The notes under the pieces were generated by a model. That model was given only the letters and a program-made list of their open reading frames with translations. It did no database searches and had not been told where the DNA came from. From an uncultured Christensenella sp. (GTDB lineage Bacteria; Bacillota; Clostridia; Christensenellales; UBA1242), in NCBI GenBank assembly GCA_949295755.1, contig CASFMG010000025.1, forward strand, positions 1 through 8,564: a stretch of 8,564 bases of DNA, given 5' to 3'. Shown here in pieces: positions 1 to 6,289 of this stretch; position 1 is the stretch's first letter, and every line of letters begins with the position of its first letter. The position numbers and the translations under genes are program-made.

Positions 1-564
1 AAATGTTCCATCAAAGTTTACATCTTTTAACTGATTACAAACTTTAACCAAATATTTTGACCTATACCCTGCGCCCATATCTCTAAACTGCTGCTCTGTT
101 ATTTTATTAAGTTCGTCAAGCGTGGGAAAAGCGTAATAACCTTCCAAATTTTTACCATATTCCCTTATGCTCTGCATTGTTTTCTTTATACGGTCAATAT
201 GGTTATTTGCAGAGATAATAAAGCCGATTATAACTTCAATTAAATCTTGTTTTAAAATTCTTATTCCATAACCATATTTAATTGCATCAACCATATTCGA
301 GTTTTGGTTTAATTTGTTTTTTATTTTAGAATAATCTGTGTCCAAATCAAAATAATTTACAAAATAGTTAGGGTTTTTTGTTTCAATAACATAGCAATTA
401 TCTTTAAAAAAGATATGAGCAAACTGGTCTTTTGAATAAACATTATAATCGTTTTGATTATTTTTTGAATATGTAAAAACTTGACCACATTCAAGTATAT
501 GTTCAATATTAAAATCTTTTGTGTTTGTAACAATAATTTTATCTTGTGTAATTTGATAATCCAT
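1..564 (-). CDS. ogg: 8-oxoguanine DNA glycosylase, OGG1-type, N-terminal part (runs off the window)
   Basis: This is a base-excision repair enzyme that would remove 8-oxoguanine paired with cytosine and nick the abasic site. Only the first 188 residues are visible; the reading frame is open to base 1. What shows the family: LECGQVF at residues 24-30 matches the LxxGQxF motif of the OGG N-terminal beta domain. ISANNHIDRI (117-126) matches the human OGG1 segment SSNNNIARI, keeping the Asn that contacts the orphan cytosine side (N120) and the Arg (R125). YAFPTLDEL (144-152) and MGAGYRSKYL (163-172) match the GFPSLQAL and LGLGYRARYV segments. The helix-hairpin-helix, catalytic Lys and catalytic Asp lie beyond the window. 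The ATG at 562-564 is the only sensible start: an in-frame TAA sits two codons upstream and no Met follows before the conserved motifs. No Shine-Dalgarno precedes it. It is separated from tpiA by a terminator, so it is transcribed independently. An AlkA-like relative is less likely given the SANN and GAGYR motifs. Confidence 0.88.
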   Translation of the reverse strand, partial: MDYQITQDKIIVTNTKDFNIEHILECGQVFTYSKNNQNDYNVYSKDQFAHIFFKDNCYVIETKNPNYFVNYFDLDTDYSKIKNKLNQNSNMVDAIKYGYGIRILKQDLIEVIIGFIISANNHIDRIKKTMQSIREYGKNLEGYYAFPTLDELNKITEQQFRDMGAGYRSKYLVKVCNQLKDVNFDGTF

Positions 565-571
565 AGATTAT

Positions 572-599
572 ATTATACACTAAAAAAAACTTATATCAA
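572..599 (-). promoter_or_regulatory. Promoter of the ogg gene
   Basis: On the minus strand a -35-like TTGATA (594-599) is followed after 16 bp by a perfect -10 TATAAT (572-577). Only 7 bases separate the -10 box from the ATG at 564, so the predicted transcription start falls at or next to the A of the start codon. This implies a leaderless mRNA, which agrees with the absence of a ribosome binding site. The site lies just downstream of the tpiA terminator. Confidence 0.6.
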
Positions 600-608
600 T
601 ATAAAAAA

Positions 609-646
609 AAAAACAAAAACTTTTTTGTTTAAAAGTTTTTGTTTTT
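609..646 (-). terminator. Rho-independent terminator after tpiA
   Basis: A perfect 16-bp inverted repeat pairs 609-624 with 631-646 around a 6-base loop. On the minus strand the stem is followed by a run of T (601-608 complement). The stem is AT-rich with only two G-C pairs, but it is long. It includes two bases of the tpiA stop codon, so translation ends as the hairpin begins. It insulates the ogg gene from the pgk-tpiA transcript. Confidence 0.8.
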
Positions 647-1385
647 ATTTCACAATATTAGAAAATTCTTTGGCACTTAAACACGCACCGCCAACCAAAA
701 GTCCATTTATATTTTTTATTTTCAATAAATTAGTGCAGTTGTTTTGATTTACACTTCCACCATAAATAACACAAATTTTTTCGGCAGATTTTTGTGAAAA
801 CATATCCATTATTATTTGTCTTATATCTTCAACTGTTTTTTCAATTTCTTTTAGTGTTGGCATTTTGCCTGTTCCAATCGCCCAAATAGGTTCATATGCA
901 ATAATGATGTTTTTTAATTCATTTTCATATAGTCCTTTAAGTGCAATTTCAAGTTGTTTTTTCAATACCATTTTCGTTTTATTTGTATTTCTTTCGGTTC
1001 TTGTTTCGCCCACGCACAAAATACATTTTAAATTAACAGCAAGTGCTCTTATTATTTTTTGATTTATTTGTTCATTTGTTTCACGAAATTTTTTCCTTAT
1101 TTCGCTATGCCCCACAAGTGTAAAATATGCCCCCAAATCTTTAACCATTAAATTTGAAATTTCGCCTGTGTAAGCACCTTTTTCTTCTGTTGAAATGTTT
1201 TGTGAACCATACACAACATTTGTTGAAACCAACTTTTGACTTGCAAGCATTAAATGCGTATAAGGAACACATAAAGCCACAACATTTTTGCAATCTTTAA
1301 CAAGTGGTAAAAATTCATCTAGGTATTTTGCAAATTCACGAATTGTTGTGTTCATTTTAAAATTTCCAACAATAAACTTTTTCAT
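645..1385 (-). CDS. tpiA: Triosephosphate isomerase
   Basis: This cytosolic (beta/alpha)8-barrel enzyme interconverts dihydroxyacetone phosphate and glyceraldehyde 3-phosphate in glycolysis and gluconeogenesis. At 246 residues it has the normal family length. All catalytic elements are present: Lys10 in GNFKMN, the electrophilic His93 in VGHSEIR, the general base Glu165 in AYEPIWAIGTGK (which also contains the flexible phosphate-gripping loop 6), YGGSV at 208-212, and the phosphate-binding GLLVGGA near 228-234. The usual GHSERR is GHSEIR here, a tolerated variant. The ATG is preceded by AAGGAG (1390-1395), only 4 nt away, and that SD overlaps the stop codon of pgk. The 8-nt intergenic gap and shared SD/stop indicate an operon with pgk and probable translational coupling. 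Nothing suggests loss of function. Confidence 0.97.
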   Translation of the reverse strand: MKKFIVGNFKMNTTIREFAKYLDEFLPLVKDCKNVVALCVPYTHLMLASQKLVSTNVVYGSQNISTEEKGAYTGEISNLMVKDLGAYFTLVGHSEIRKKFRETNEQINQKIIRALAVNLKCILCVGETRTERNTNKTKMVLKKQLEIALKGLYENELKNIIIAYEPIWAIGTGKMPTLKEIEKTVEDIRQIIMDMFSQKSAEKICVIYGGSVNQNNCTNLLKIKNINGLLVGGACLSAKEFSNIVK

Positions 1386-1393
1386 AAAACTCC

Positions 1394-2575
1394 TTATTTA
1401 TCTGATATAACTTCCACCCCCGGAAGAGTTTCTCCACTAATAAGTTTTAAACTTGCACCACCACCTGTTGAAATGTGATAAATTTTATCCGTCAACCTTA
1501 ATGAGTTTATAGCCGACAAACTGTCACCGCCACCAACAATGGTTTTTTCTTTGTTTTTTGCAACTGCTTTGGCAATTTTTTTTGTACCATTTCTAAAATT
1601 AACAAACTCAAAAACTCCCATAGGACCATTCCAAATTATTGTATGTGCTTCTTTTATTACTGATACATATTCTTTAATTGTTTTTGGACCAATATCAAGT
1701 CCAATCATTCCATTTGGAATATATGGTGTTTTTACATTAAATGCAATGGCATTTGGACTAAAAATTGTTGAACAAACGTGGTCTTTGGGTAACAAAATTC
1801 TTGTATTTAAATTTTGGGCTTCTTGCAATATGTTCTTTGCATCTTCAACACATTCTTCTTCGTATAAAGACTTACCGATATCTAGTCCTTTTGCCTTTAA
1901 AAATGTGTATGCCATTCCACCACCAATTAAAACAGTGTCGCATTTTTGAATTAGATTATGAACAACTTTAAGTTTGTCACTAACTTTTGCACCACCTAAA
2001 ATGGCAACAAAAGGTCTTTGTGGATTTTCAAACACAGATGCAATTGTATTTATTTCTTTGCCCATCAAAAAGCCAACAGCGTTAGGCAACAATTTTGCAA
2101 CTCCGTATGTTGAAGCGTGTTTTCTATGTGCAGTTCCAAACGCATCATTTACATATATGTCTGCAAGTTCGGCAAGTTTTGCAGAAAATACAGGCGAATT
2201 TTCTTCTTCTTCCTTATAAAATCTTATATTTTCAAGAACCAATACTTCGCCTTCAGAAAGTTCATTAACCTTTTCTTTTGCTTCTTGTCCTATTGCACTT
2301 GAGGAAAATCTAACTTTGCAATGAAGATGTTGCACCAAATATTTTGCAACCGACACCATACTAAGTTTAGGATTAGGTTCACCTTTTGGCCGTCCAATAT
2401 GAGAACAAATAATAACTTTAGCGCCTTTTTTTAATAAATATTTGATAGTTGGCAATTCTGCAATGATGCGACTAGCATCTAAAATATTGCCACTGTCATC
2501 AAGTGGAACGTTAAAGTCCACTCTCAAAAAAACCCTTTTGCCTTTTACATCTAAATCTTCAATAGTTCTTTTCAT
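1394..2575 (-). CDS. pgk: Phosphoglycerate kinase
   Basis: This cytosolic two-domain kinase transfers phosphate from 1,3-bisphosphoglycerate to ADP, giving 3-phosphoglycerate and ATP. The 393-residue product has the usual bacterial length. Visible in order are the signature RVDFNVP (18-24), the substrate-binding SHIGRPKG, LENIRFYKEE and NDAFGTAHRKHAS in the N-terminal domain, then GGAKVSDKL, IGGGMAYTF, WNGPMGVFE, GGGDS and STGGGASL in the nucleotide-binding domain, ending with LPGVEVISDK. The frame is open upstream to an ATG at 2626, but I place the start at the ATG at 2573-2575. There AGGGTGA (2581-2587) sits 5 nt upstream and the protein begins MKRTIEDLD as in homologues. The 17 extra upstream residues would run into the preceding terminator and have no SD. 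It is first gene of the pgk-tpiA operon; gap is not in this cluster. Confidence 0.97.
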   Translation of the reverse strand: MKRTIEDLDVKGKRVFLRVDFNVPLDDSGNILDASRIIAELPTIKYLLKKGAKVIICSHIGRPKGEPNPKLSMVSVAKYLVQHLHCKVRFSSSAIGQEAKEKVNELSEGEVLVLENIRFYKEEEENSPVFSAKLAELADIYVNDAFGTAHRKHASTYGVAKLLPNAVGFLMGKEINTIASVFENPQRPFVAILGGAKVSDKLKVVHNLIQKCDTVLIGGGMAYTFLKAKGLDIGKSLYEEECVEDAKNILQEAQNLNTRILLPKDHVCSTIFSPNAIAFNVKTPYIPNGMIGLDIGPKTIKEYVSVIKEAHTIIWNGPMGVFEFVNFRNGTKKIAKAVAKNKEKTIVGGGDSLSAINSLRLTDKIYHISTGGGASLKLISGETLPGVEVISDK

Positions 2576-2580
2576 ATATT

Positions 2581-2587
2581 TCACCCT
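2581..2587 (-). promoter_or_regulatory. Ribosome binding site that fixes the pgk start
   Basis: The minus strand reads AGGGTGA, with 5 nt to the ATG at 2575. The longer reading frame starting at 2626 has no comparable site, so this SD supports the shorter, family-length protein. Confidence 0.75.
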
Positions 2588-2593
2588 GATATT

Positions 2594-2622
2594 ATTGTAT
2601 AAAATTTTTAAAAAAACACCAA
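2594..2622 (-). promoter_or_regulatory. Possible pgk promoter overlapping the upstream terminator
   Basis: On the minus strand a good -10, TACAAT (2594-2599), lies 17 bp from a weak -35, TTGGTG (2617-2622, only the first three bases match TTGACA). The -35 would be inside the 3' arm of the terminator of the preceding gene. A start near 2587 would give a leader of about 12 nt that begins at the SD. A promoter is expected here because a terminator precedes pgk, but this exact placement is tentative. Confidence 0.35.
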
Positions 2623-2644
2623 ACAATTTTAAATATTTGGTGTT
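2609..2644 (-). terminator. Rho-independent terminator after the MBL-fold hydrolase gene
   Basis: The inverted repeat AACACCAAA / TTTGGTGTT pairs 2636-2644 with 2615-2623 around a 12-base loop, followed on the minus strand by a run of T (through about 2609). The 5' arm begins inside the last codons of the hydrolase gene and the loop contains its TAA stop. It ends the flippase-HU-dus-MBL transcript before pgk. Confidence 0.7.
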
Positions 2645-3384
2645 AACTCATTATTGAGTATATTATATTCGTTTATTTGTCCTGCTTTTGCAACATTTAT
2701 CCCCAATTTATTGGCATTATTATAAATTTCATTTTCGCAATGTATAGCAAAAAAAGTTTTATCGTTATTATTTTTTACATATTCAATAAATCTATCATAT
2801 CCCAGATGTTTACTGTTAGTCATAAAATCACAACATTCTAAATATAAAACATCTGCTTTTTCTACAAATTTGTCAAGTTCTAGTGTATGAGTACAATCTC
2901 CCGAAAAACCCACTTTTATTTTACCATCATCAAATATGTATGCTATATCTTGTAGATTTCCGTGTTTAAGTTTAAAAAAACTAACTTCAAGATTTTCAAT
3001 CATTATTTTTGAACTAAAATCTGTTATTTCTTTAATTCTAACAAAACCATCTGTATTTAAATTTTTATACTCTGGCAAAATAATGTCTCTTAAATTTTTA
3101 AAGTAAGATTTAACACCTTTAGGTCCAAAAATATAAATTACTTTTTTTTCCTTATGTTCATAATTCCAAATAGCATTATAAATATGATTTATAACGGCGA
3201 AAGTATGGTCTGAATGAAAATGCGTAACAAAAATATATTTAATTTTTTCAAAATTAACTTGCGCTGAATTGTAATACTTAAAAGTACCTTCACCTGCATC
3301 TACTAAAATATTATCATTTATACAATAAGAACTTGTTGGCCTATCAGACCACGTTGTACTACAACCAATTACCGAAACTTTTAT
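2629..3384 (-). CDS. MBL-fold metallohydrolase, RNase Z-like, with an apparent ATA start
   Basis: This is a metallo-beta-lactamase-fold hydrolase of the RNase Z-like branch, presumably binding two zinc ions in the cytoplasm; the substrate is unknown. Counting from ATA at 3382-3384 it has 251 residues. The N-terminus IKVSVIGCSTTWS is a typical first strand of the fold, followed by ILVDAGEGT (26-34) and the metal-binding motif THFHSDH at 54-60 (His55, His57, Asp59, His60). Further on are FSGDC (the bridging Asp), SKHLGYD and FAIHCEN, which supply the remaining histidines. An in-frame TAG lies two codons upstream (3388-3390), and no ATG, GTG or TTG occurs before the TTG at 3078, which is at residue 103, after the metal motif. 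A GGAG lies 9 nt before the ATA. I infer either initiation at ATA or a start codon lost by mutation or sequencing error; the rest of the frame is intact. It follows dus by 35 nt and ends in a terminator. Confidence 0.8.
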   Translation of the reverse strand: MKVSVIGCSTTWSDRPTSSYCINDNILVDAGEGTFKYYNSAQVNFEKIKYIFVTHFHSDHTFAVINHIYNAIWNYEHKEKKVIYIFGPKGVKSYFKNLRDIILPEYKNLNTDGFVRIKEITDFSSKIMIENLEVSFFKLKHGNLQDIAYIFDDGKIKVGFSGDCTHTLELDKFVEKADVLYLECCDFMTNSKHLGYDRFIEYVKNNNDKTFFAIHCENEIYNNANKLGINVAKAGQINEYNILNNELTPNI

Positions 3385-3393
3385 ATCCTATAT

Positions 3394-3397
3394 CTCC
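3394..3397 (-). promoter_or_regulatory. Ribosome binding site before the ATA start of the MBL-fold gene
   Basis: The minus strand reads TTTGGAGATATAGG and then ATA. The GGAG core is 9 nt from the ATA at 3384, an acceptable spacing, and no other start codon in the correct frame is near. This is the main sequence evidence that translation begins at or near this non-standard codon. Confidence 0.5.
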
Positions 3398-3419
3398 AAA
3401 AAATTTTAACATATGATTA

Positions 3420-4343
3420 TTAAGTAGTCAATATCTCCTTTAAAAGTTTCAAACTCTCATCAAGATTTTTTGTTAAAGCAAGTTTTAATCTATATTTCCC
3501 TGCATCTTTAATATCTCTTATATACCACAAAAAGTGTTTTCTTAGTGTTGTGCACAAAACTTCATCACTATAATATTTTTGCAAGGTTTTTATGTGAGTT
3601 TCAATTATTGAAAATTTATCTTTAAATGGAATATGTTTTAACTCGGCAAAAAACCAGGGCTTACCAAGTGCACCCCTAGCAATCATTACGCCATCAACAC
3701 CTGTCTGCAACATTTTTTTATAACTTTGTTCATCAAAAACATCGCCATTTCCTATAACGGGAATTTTTACACTTTGCTTAACCCTTTTTATCGTTTCATA
3801 ATCTACTGTGCCACTATACATTTGCTCTCGTGTTCTGCCGTGAACAGTGATTGCTTTTGCACCACATTTTTCGCAAAGTTTTGCCACTTTAACAGCCACA
3901 TTATCGCCATTAAAAAAACCTGTTCTTATTTTAACAGTTATAGGTTTTTTTGTTGCTCTTACACATTTTGTAACAATTTCTTCAATTTTGTTTAAGTCCT
4001 TTAACAAAGCACTTCCATCGCCATTTTTAACAATTTTTGGTGCAGGACAACCAAAATTTATATCAATAATGTCAAATTTTTTTAGTTCTTCGCTTTGACA
4101 AACCTTTGCCATTTCATCTGCGTCATGACCAAATATTTGAACAACTTTTACCACTTCATCATCTTCTGTTGCTAAAAGTTTTTTTGTATACTCATTAAAA
4201 AATCTTATGGCATTACAATTTATCATTTCAACATAAGTAAGGTCTGCTCCACACATTCTGCACACTTTTCTAAATCCAATATCACTCACTCCTGCCATAG
4301 GTGCCAAAAACAAATTGCCAACTTCTATATTTCCTATTTTCAT
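3420..4343 (-). CDS. dusB: tRNA-dihydrouridine synthase, DusB type
   Basis: This FMN-dependent cytosolic enzyme reduces uridine to 5,6-dihydrouridine in tRNA, using NADPH. At 307 residues it has the expected size. The N-terminal TIM barrel starts with LAPMAGVSD (13-21). The catalytic Cys99 is in INFGCPAPK, followed by IVKNGDGSALL (104-114), which is characteristic of the DusB branch. Next come VKIRTGF, the FMN/tRNA-binding VHGRTREQMYSG (167-178), GNGD (198-201) and ARGALGKPWFF (222-232), then the C-terminal helical domain with LRKHFLWYI. The start ATG puts the barrel strand directly at the N-terminus. No convincing SD is visible upstream, although the 26-nt gap from the HU-like gene suggests the same transcript. 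A dusB gene next to an HU-type gene and a flippase gene shows no obvious functional link. Confidence 0.93.
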   Translation of the reverse strand: MKIGNIEVGNLFLAPMAGVSDIGFRKVCRMCGADLTYVEMINCNAIRFFNEYTKKLLATEDDEVVKVVQIFGHDADEMAKVCQSEELKKFDIIDINFGCPAPKIVKNGDGSALLKDLNKIEEIVTKCVRATKKPITVKIRTGFFNGDNVAVKVAKLCEKCGAKAITVHGRTREQMYSGTVDYETIKRVKQSVKIPVIGNGDVFDEQSYKKMLQTGVDGVMIARGALGKPWFFAELKHIPFKDKFSIIETHIKTLQKYYSDEVLCTTLRKHFLWYIRDIKDAGKYRLKLALTKNLDESLKLLKEILTT

Positions 4344-4369
4344 ATAAATAGTTTACATCTTTATCGGTT

Positions 4370-4630
4370 TCAAATCAACTTTTTGTTACACTTAAAAACA
4401 ATAACTTTTTTAGGTGGAACAAAGCAAACTTTATTTAATCTAATATCATAATATTTTCTCTCACACTTTTCTTTGATGAAAAAGGTGCCAAAACCTTTTA
4501 TGTTTAACTTTTGCCCTTTTAATAGCATATCCAACAACAAGTCTTGTGCACAATTTAAAATTGTTTCTAACTCGTTTTTAGAAACATTTATTTTCATATT
4601 TAATATATTTATAAATTCTTTTTTATTCAC
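4370..4630 (-). CDS. HU/IHF-family DNA-binding protein, divergent
   Basis: This is a small nucleoid-associated protein of the HU/IHF family, expected to dimerise and bend DNA. Its 86 residues are slightly short for the family (about 90). MNKKEFINIL at the start and the dimerisation-core segment KLNIKGFGTFFIKEK (41-55) match HU closely. Aligned without gaps to Bacillus HU, the beta-arm region is very different: the usual RNP tip, whose proline intercalates into DNA, is YDI here (Ile63 in the proline position). The usual GxKALKDAV end is NKKLI. The start is GTG at 4628-4630, which lies inside the end of the flippase gene (8-nt overlap, no SD), so translation probably depends on coupling to it. 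It stops with TGA, the only such stop among the complete genes here; if read through, it would add just three residues. Whether it is the main HU of this genome or a specialised paralogue cannot be seen. Confidence 0.85.
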   Translation of the reverse strand: MNKKEFINILNMKINVSKNELETILNCAQDLLLDMLLKGQKLNIKGFGTFFIKEKCERKYYDIRLNKVCFVPPKKVIVFKCNKKLI

Positions 4631-6176
4631 TTATATTTTTATTAACATTTTTATTATTATTAAACAAATTTTTTATTTGTTTTATTGAAATTATTTTAAA
4701 AACAAAACAAATTAAAAAATACACAAACACAGCAAATAAAAGAATTATAGCGATTTTTAAATAAGCATTTATAAAAAGGTATTTATTTATTAAAAAAATT
4801 CCAATAAACATTATTAAACAACTAAAAATAGGCACAATAACCTTATTTAATTTTAATTTTATTGTCGTAATTTTTTTTACAAAATATAAATTCATCAAAC
4901 ATACCATTGCTTCACTAACACATATTGCAATACCCAAAGCCAATATATTTAATTTAGTAAATAAAATTAAAAACACAAGTAAGACAAATTTGACTATAAA
5001 ACCTAAAATTTGACTATAAAGTGGCAACTTAAACTGTCCAAAACTATTTAAAATACTTGATGATATTTGTATAAAAGATAGCCAAATAATATTAAAACTA
5101 TAAATACATAAATAAAACACTGATACATTTATATATTGAATTTCTATAGCCGGGAAAAATATTGTTATAATGTTTCGTGCAACTCCAACCACTCCAAATA
5201 CACAAGGTAAACACAAAAACCAAATAAAAAAGTATGTACCATTAACCATTTCTTTAATATCATCATTTTTTGCAATTTTATAAGTAAGTGTTGGCAAAAC
5301 GGCAACGCTTAAAGTTCCACATAGCAAAATTGGGAAATTTACAAGTGGACTAATCATTCCTGTTGCAATTCCAAAAAGTGATGTTGCAGTTTTTATATCT
5401 ATACCCGAATATGTCAATAGATTTACAACAATAAAAGTGTCTAGACAAGATGATAGTGGCAGAACTAAATTATTAAGTGTTATAGGTAAAAATTGCTTAA
5501 ACGAATTCTTTAAATCATCAAAAACAAAATAATTTTTACTACTAAACTTTAATTTTTTAAGTTGATAAATAAAAGCCACAAAAATAAATGAAGCGATTTC
5601 ACTTACAAGTACACCTAAAAATGCTCCACTCACTGCATAGATTAAACCATATCTTTGCAGAAAATATGCAAAAGACAACCCTATACATAACTTTACGATT
5701 TGTTCAATTAAACCACTTATTGCAGTTGGCATCATATTTTCAAGACCTTGAAAATATCCCCTATATACGCAAGTTACACAAGAAAATAAAATACTTATTG
5801 CAACCGTTATGTAACCAAGATATGCACTTTGGTTGCCCTGTAATTTTGCAATAGGAACGGAAAACACAAGTAAAACAAGACAAAATACACTAGCAAAAAG
5901 CAAAGAAATAATTAGCGAACTTTTTATAACTTTGTTCATTTTCAATAAGTCGTTTTTTGCTCTGTAACTAGAAACTTTTTGTGCGACAAAAATAGGCATA
6001 CCACCTGTTATAAAAACTAAAAATAAAGAATATACTGGAAATACCATTTGATACAATCCAATACCCTCTGTGCCTAATATATTAGATAGTGGTATTTTAT
6101 ATAAAGCACCTAAAAATTTAGATGCAAGCAAAAATAAACCAAGAATTATTGTATTTTTGACATAAACATTTTTCAT
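4623..6176 (-). CDS. SpoVB/MurJ-like polysaccharide or lipid flippase (MOP superfamily)
   Basis: This is a polytopic membrane protein of the MVF/SpoVB branch of the MOP exporter superfamily, which moves lipid-linked precursors such as lipid II or related saccharides across the cytoplasmic membrane. Its 517 residues consist of about 14 hydrophobic segments separated by short polar loops. Family hallmarks are FLGALYKIPL (21-30), GTEGIGLYQM (35-44), the GGMP loop (58-61), and YRGYFQGLENMMPTAISG (138-155) with IEQIVKL after it. These are strongly conserved in SpoVB and YtgP (the Bacillus MurJ homologue). Substrate cannot be assigned: SpoVB proper would imply spore cortex synthesis, YtgP general peptidoglycan synthesis. 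It is first gene of the flippase-HU-dus-MBL unit. The ATG chosen begins directly at the first hydrophobic helix; no SD is seen upstream and I found no convincing promoter in 6177-6240. The extreme AT content gives a Lys/Asn-rich tail. Confidence 0.9.
   Translation of the reverse strand: MKNVYVKNTIILGLFLLASKFLGALYKIPLSNILGTEGIGLYQMVFPVYSLFLVFITGGMPIFVAQKVSSYRAKNDLLKMNKVIKSSLIISLLFASVFCLVLLVFSVPIAKLQGNQSAYLGYITVAISILFSCVTCVYRGYFQGLENMMPTAISGLIEQIVKLCIGLSFAYFLQRYGLIYAVSGAFLGVLVSEIASFIFVAFIYQLKKLKFSSKNYFVFDDLKNSFKQFLPITLNNLVLPLSSCLDTFIVVNLLTYSGIDIKTATSLFGIATGMISPLVNFPILLCGTLSVAVLPTLTYKIAKNDDIKEMVNGTYFFIWFLCLPCVFGVVGVARNIITIFFPAIEIQYINVSVFYLCIYSFNIIWLSFIQISSSILNSFGQFKLPLYSQILGFIVKFVLLVFLILFTKLNILALGIAICVSEAMVCLMNLYFVKKITTIKLKLNKVIVPIFSCLIMFIGIFLINKYLFINAYLKIAIILLFAVFVYFLICFVFKIISIKQIKNLFNNNKNVNKNISE
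4986..5020. repeat. 15-bp direct repeat inside the flippase gene
   Basis: The sequence AAATTTGACTATAAA occurs exactly at 4986-5000 and again at 5006-5020. The 20-bp offset is not a multiple of three, so on the coding strand the copies are read in different frames (LYSQI and FIVKF). It is a minor repeat that could be a slippage trace or chance in AT-rich DNA. Confidence 0.6.
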
Positions 6177-6232
6177 TCCATATAGTTTTAGTGATTTTTA
6201 ATATGTTTATGCAAAAAAAATAAAATTTGCTA

Positions 6233-6267
6233 TTTACAATAATAAATAATTATGATATGATTATAAT
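6233..6267 (+). promoter_or_regulatory. Promoter of the 147-aa gene
   Basis: TTTACA (6233-6238) is followed after 17 bp by TATGAT (6256-6261), a good sigma-A-type pair. A perfect TATAAT directly follows at 6262-6267 but lacks a -35 at normal distance. Either choice leaves a leader of about 16-22 nt containing the SD at 6279-6284. Confidence 0.55.
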
Positions 6268-6278
6268 GGTTGATAAAC

Positions 6279-6284
6279 AAGGAG
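6279..6284 (+). promoter_or_regulatory. Ribosome binding site that fixes the start of the 147-aa gene
   Basis: AAGGAG lies 5 nt before the ATG at 6290. The frame is open further upstream to an ATG at 6227, but those start codons have no SD and would lie on top of or before the promoter, so 6290 is the start. Confidence 0.8.
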
Positions 6285-6289
6285 AGAAT

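Larger units (their letters stand above)
6177..6289. other. Divergent intergenic region between the flippase gene and the 147-aa gene
   Basis: This 113-base, very AT-rich spacer must hold the promoters of the leftward flippase unit and the rightward 147-aa gene. The rightward promoter is recognisable (separate entry). For the leftward unit I found no pair of boxes with acceptable spacing. There is no gene and no clear hairpin. Confidence 0.6.

Noticed and set aside
1539..1949. Plus-strand open frame of 136 codons opposite pgk
   Set aside because: It is antisense to a fully conserved gene, has no family resemblance and no SD; a shadow of pgk codon usage. Other plus-strand frames over the minus-strand genes were rejected for the same reason.
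2576..2626. N-terminal extension of Pgk from the ATG at 2626
   Set aside because: There is no SD there, it overlaps the terminator, and it exceeds the family length; the ATG at 2575 has AGGGTGA.
3366..3416. Mini-ORF of 17 codons starting at ATG 3414-3416, overlapping the ATA start out of frame
   Set aside because: It has no SD, lies almost on the dus stop codon and is too short to support; a leader-peptide role would be speculation.
4370..4372. TGA at the end of the HU-like gene as a possible Trp codon (code 4)
   Set aside because: TGG is used for conserved Trp in DusB and TpiA, no in-frame TGA occurs in conserved genes, and read-through would add only three residues.
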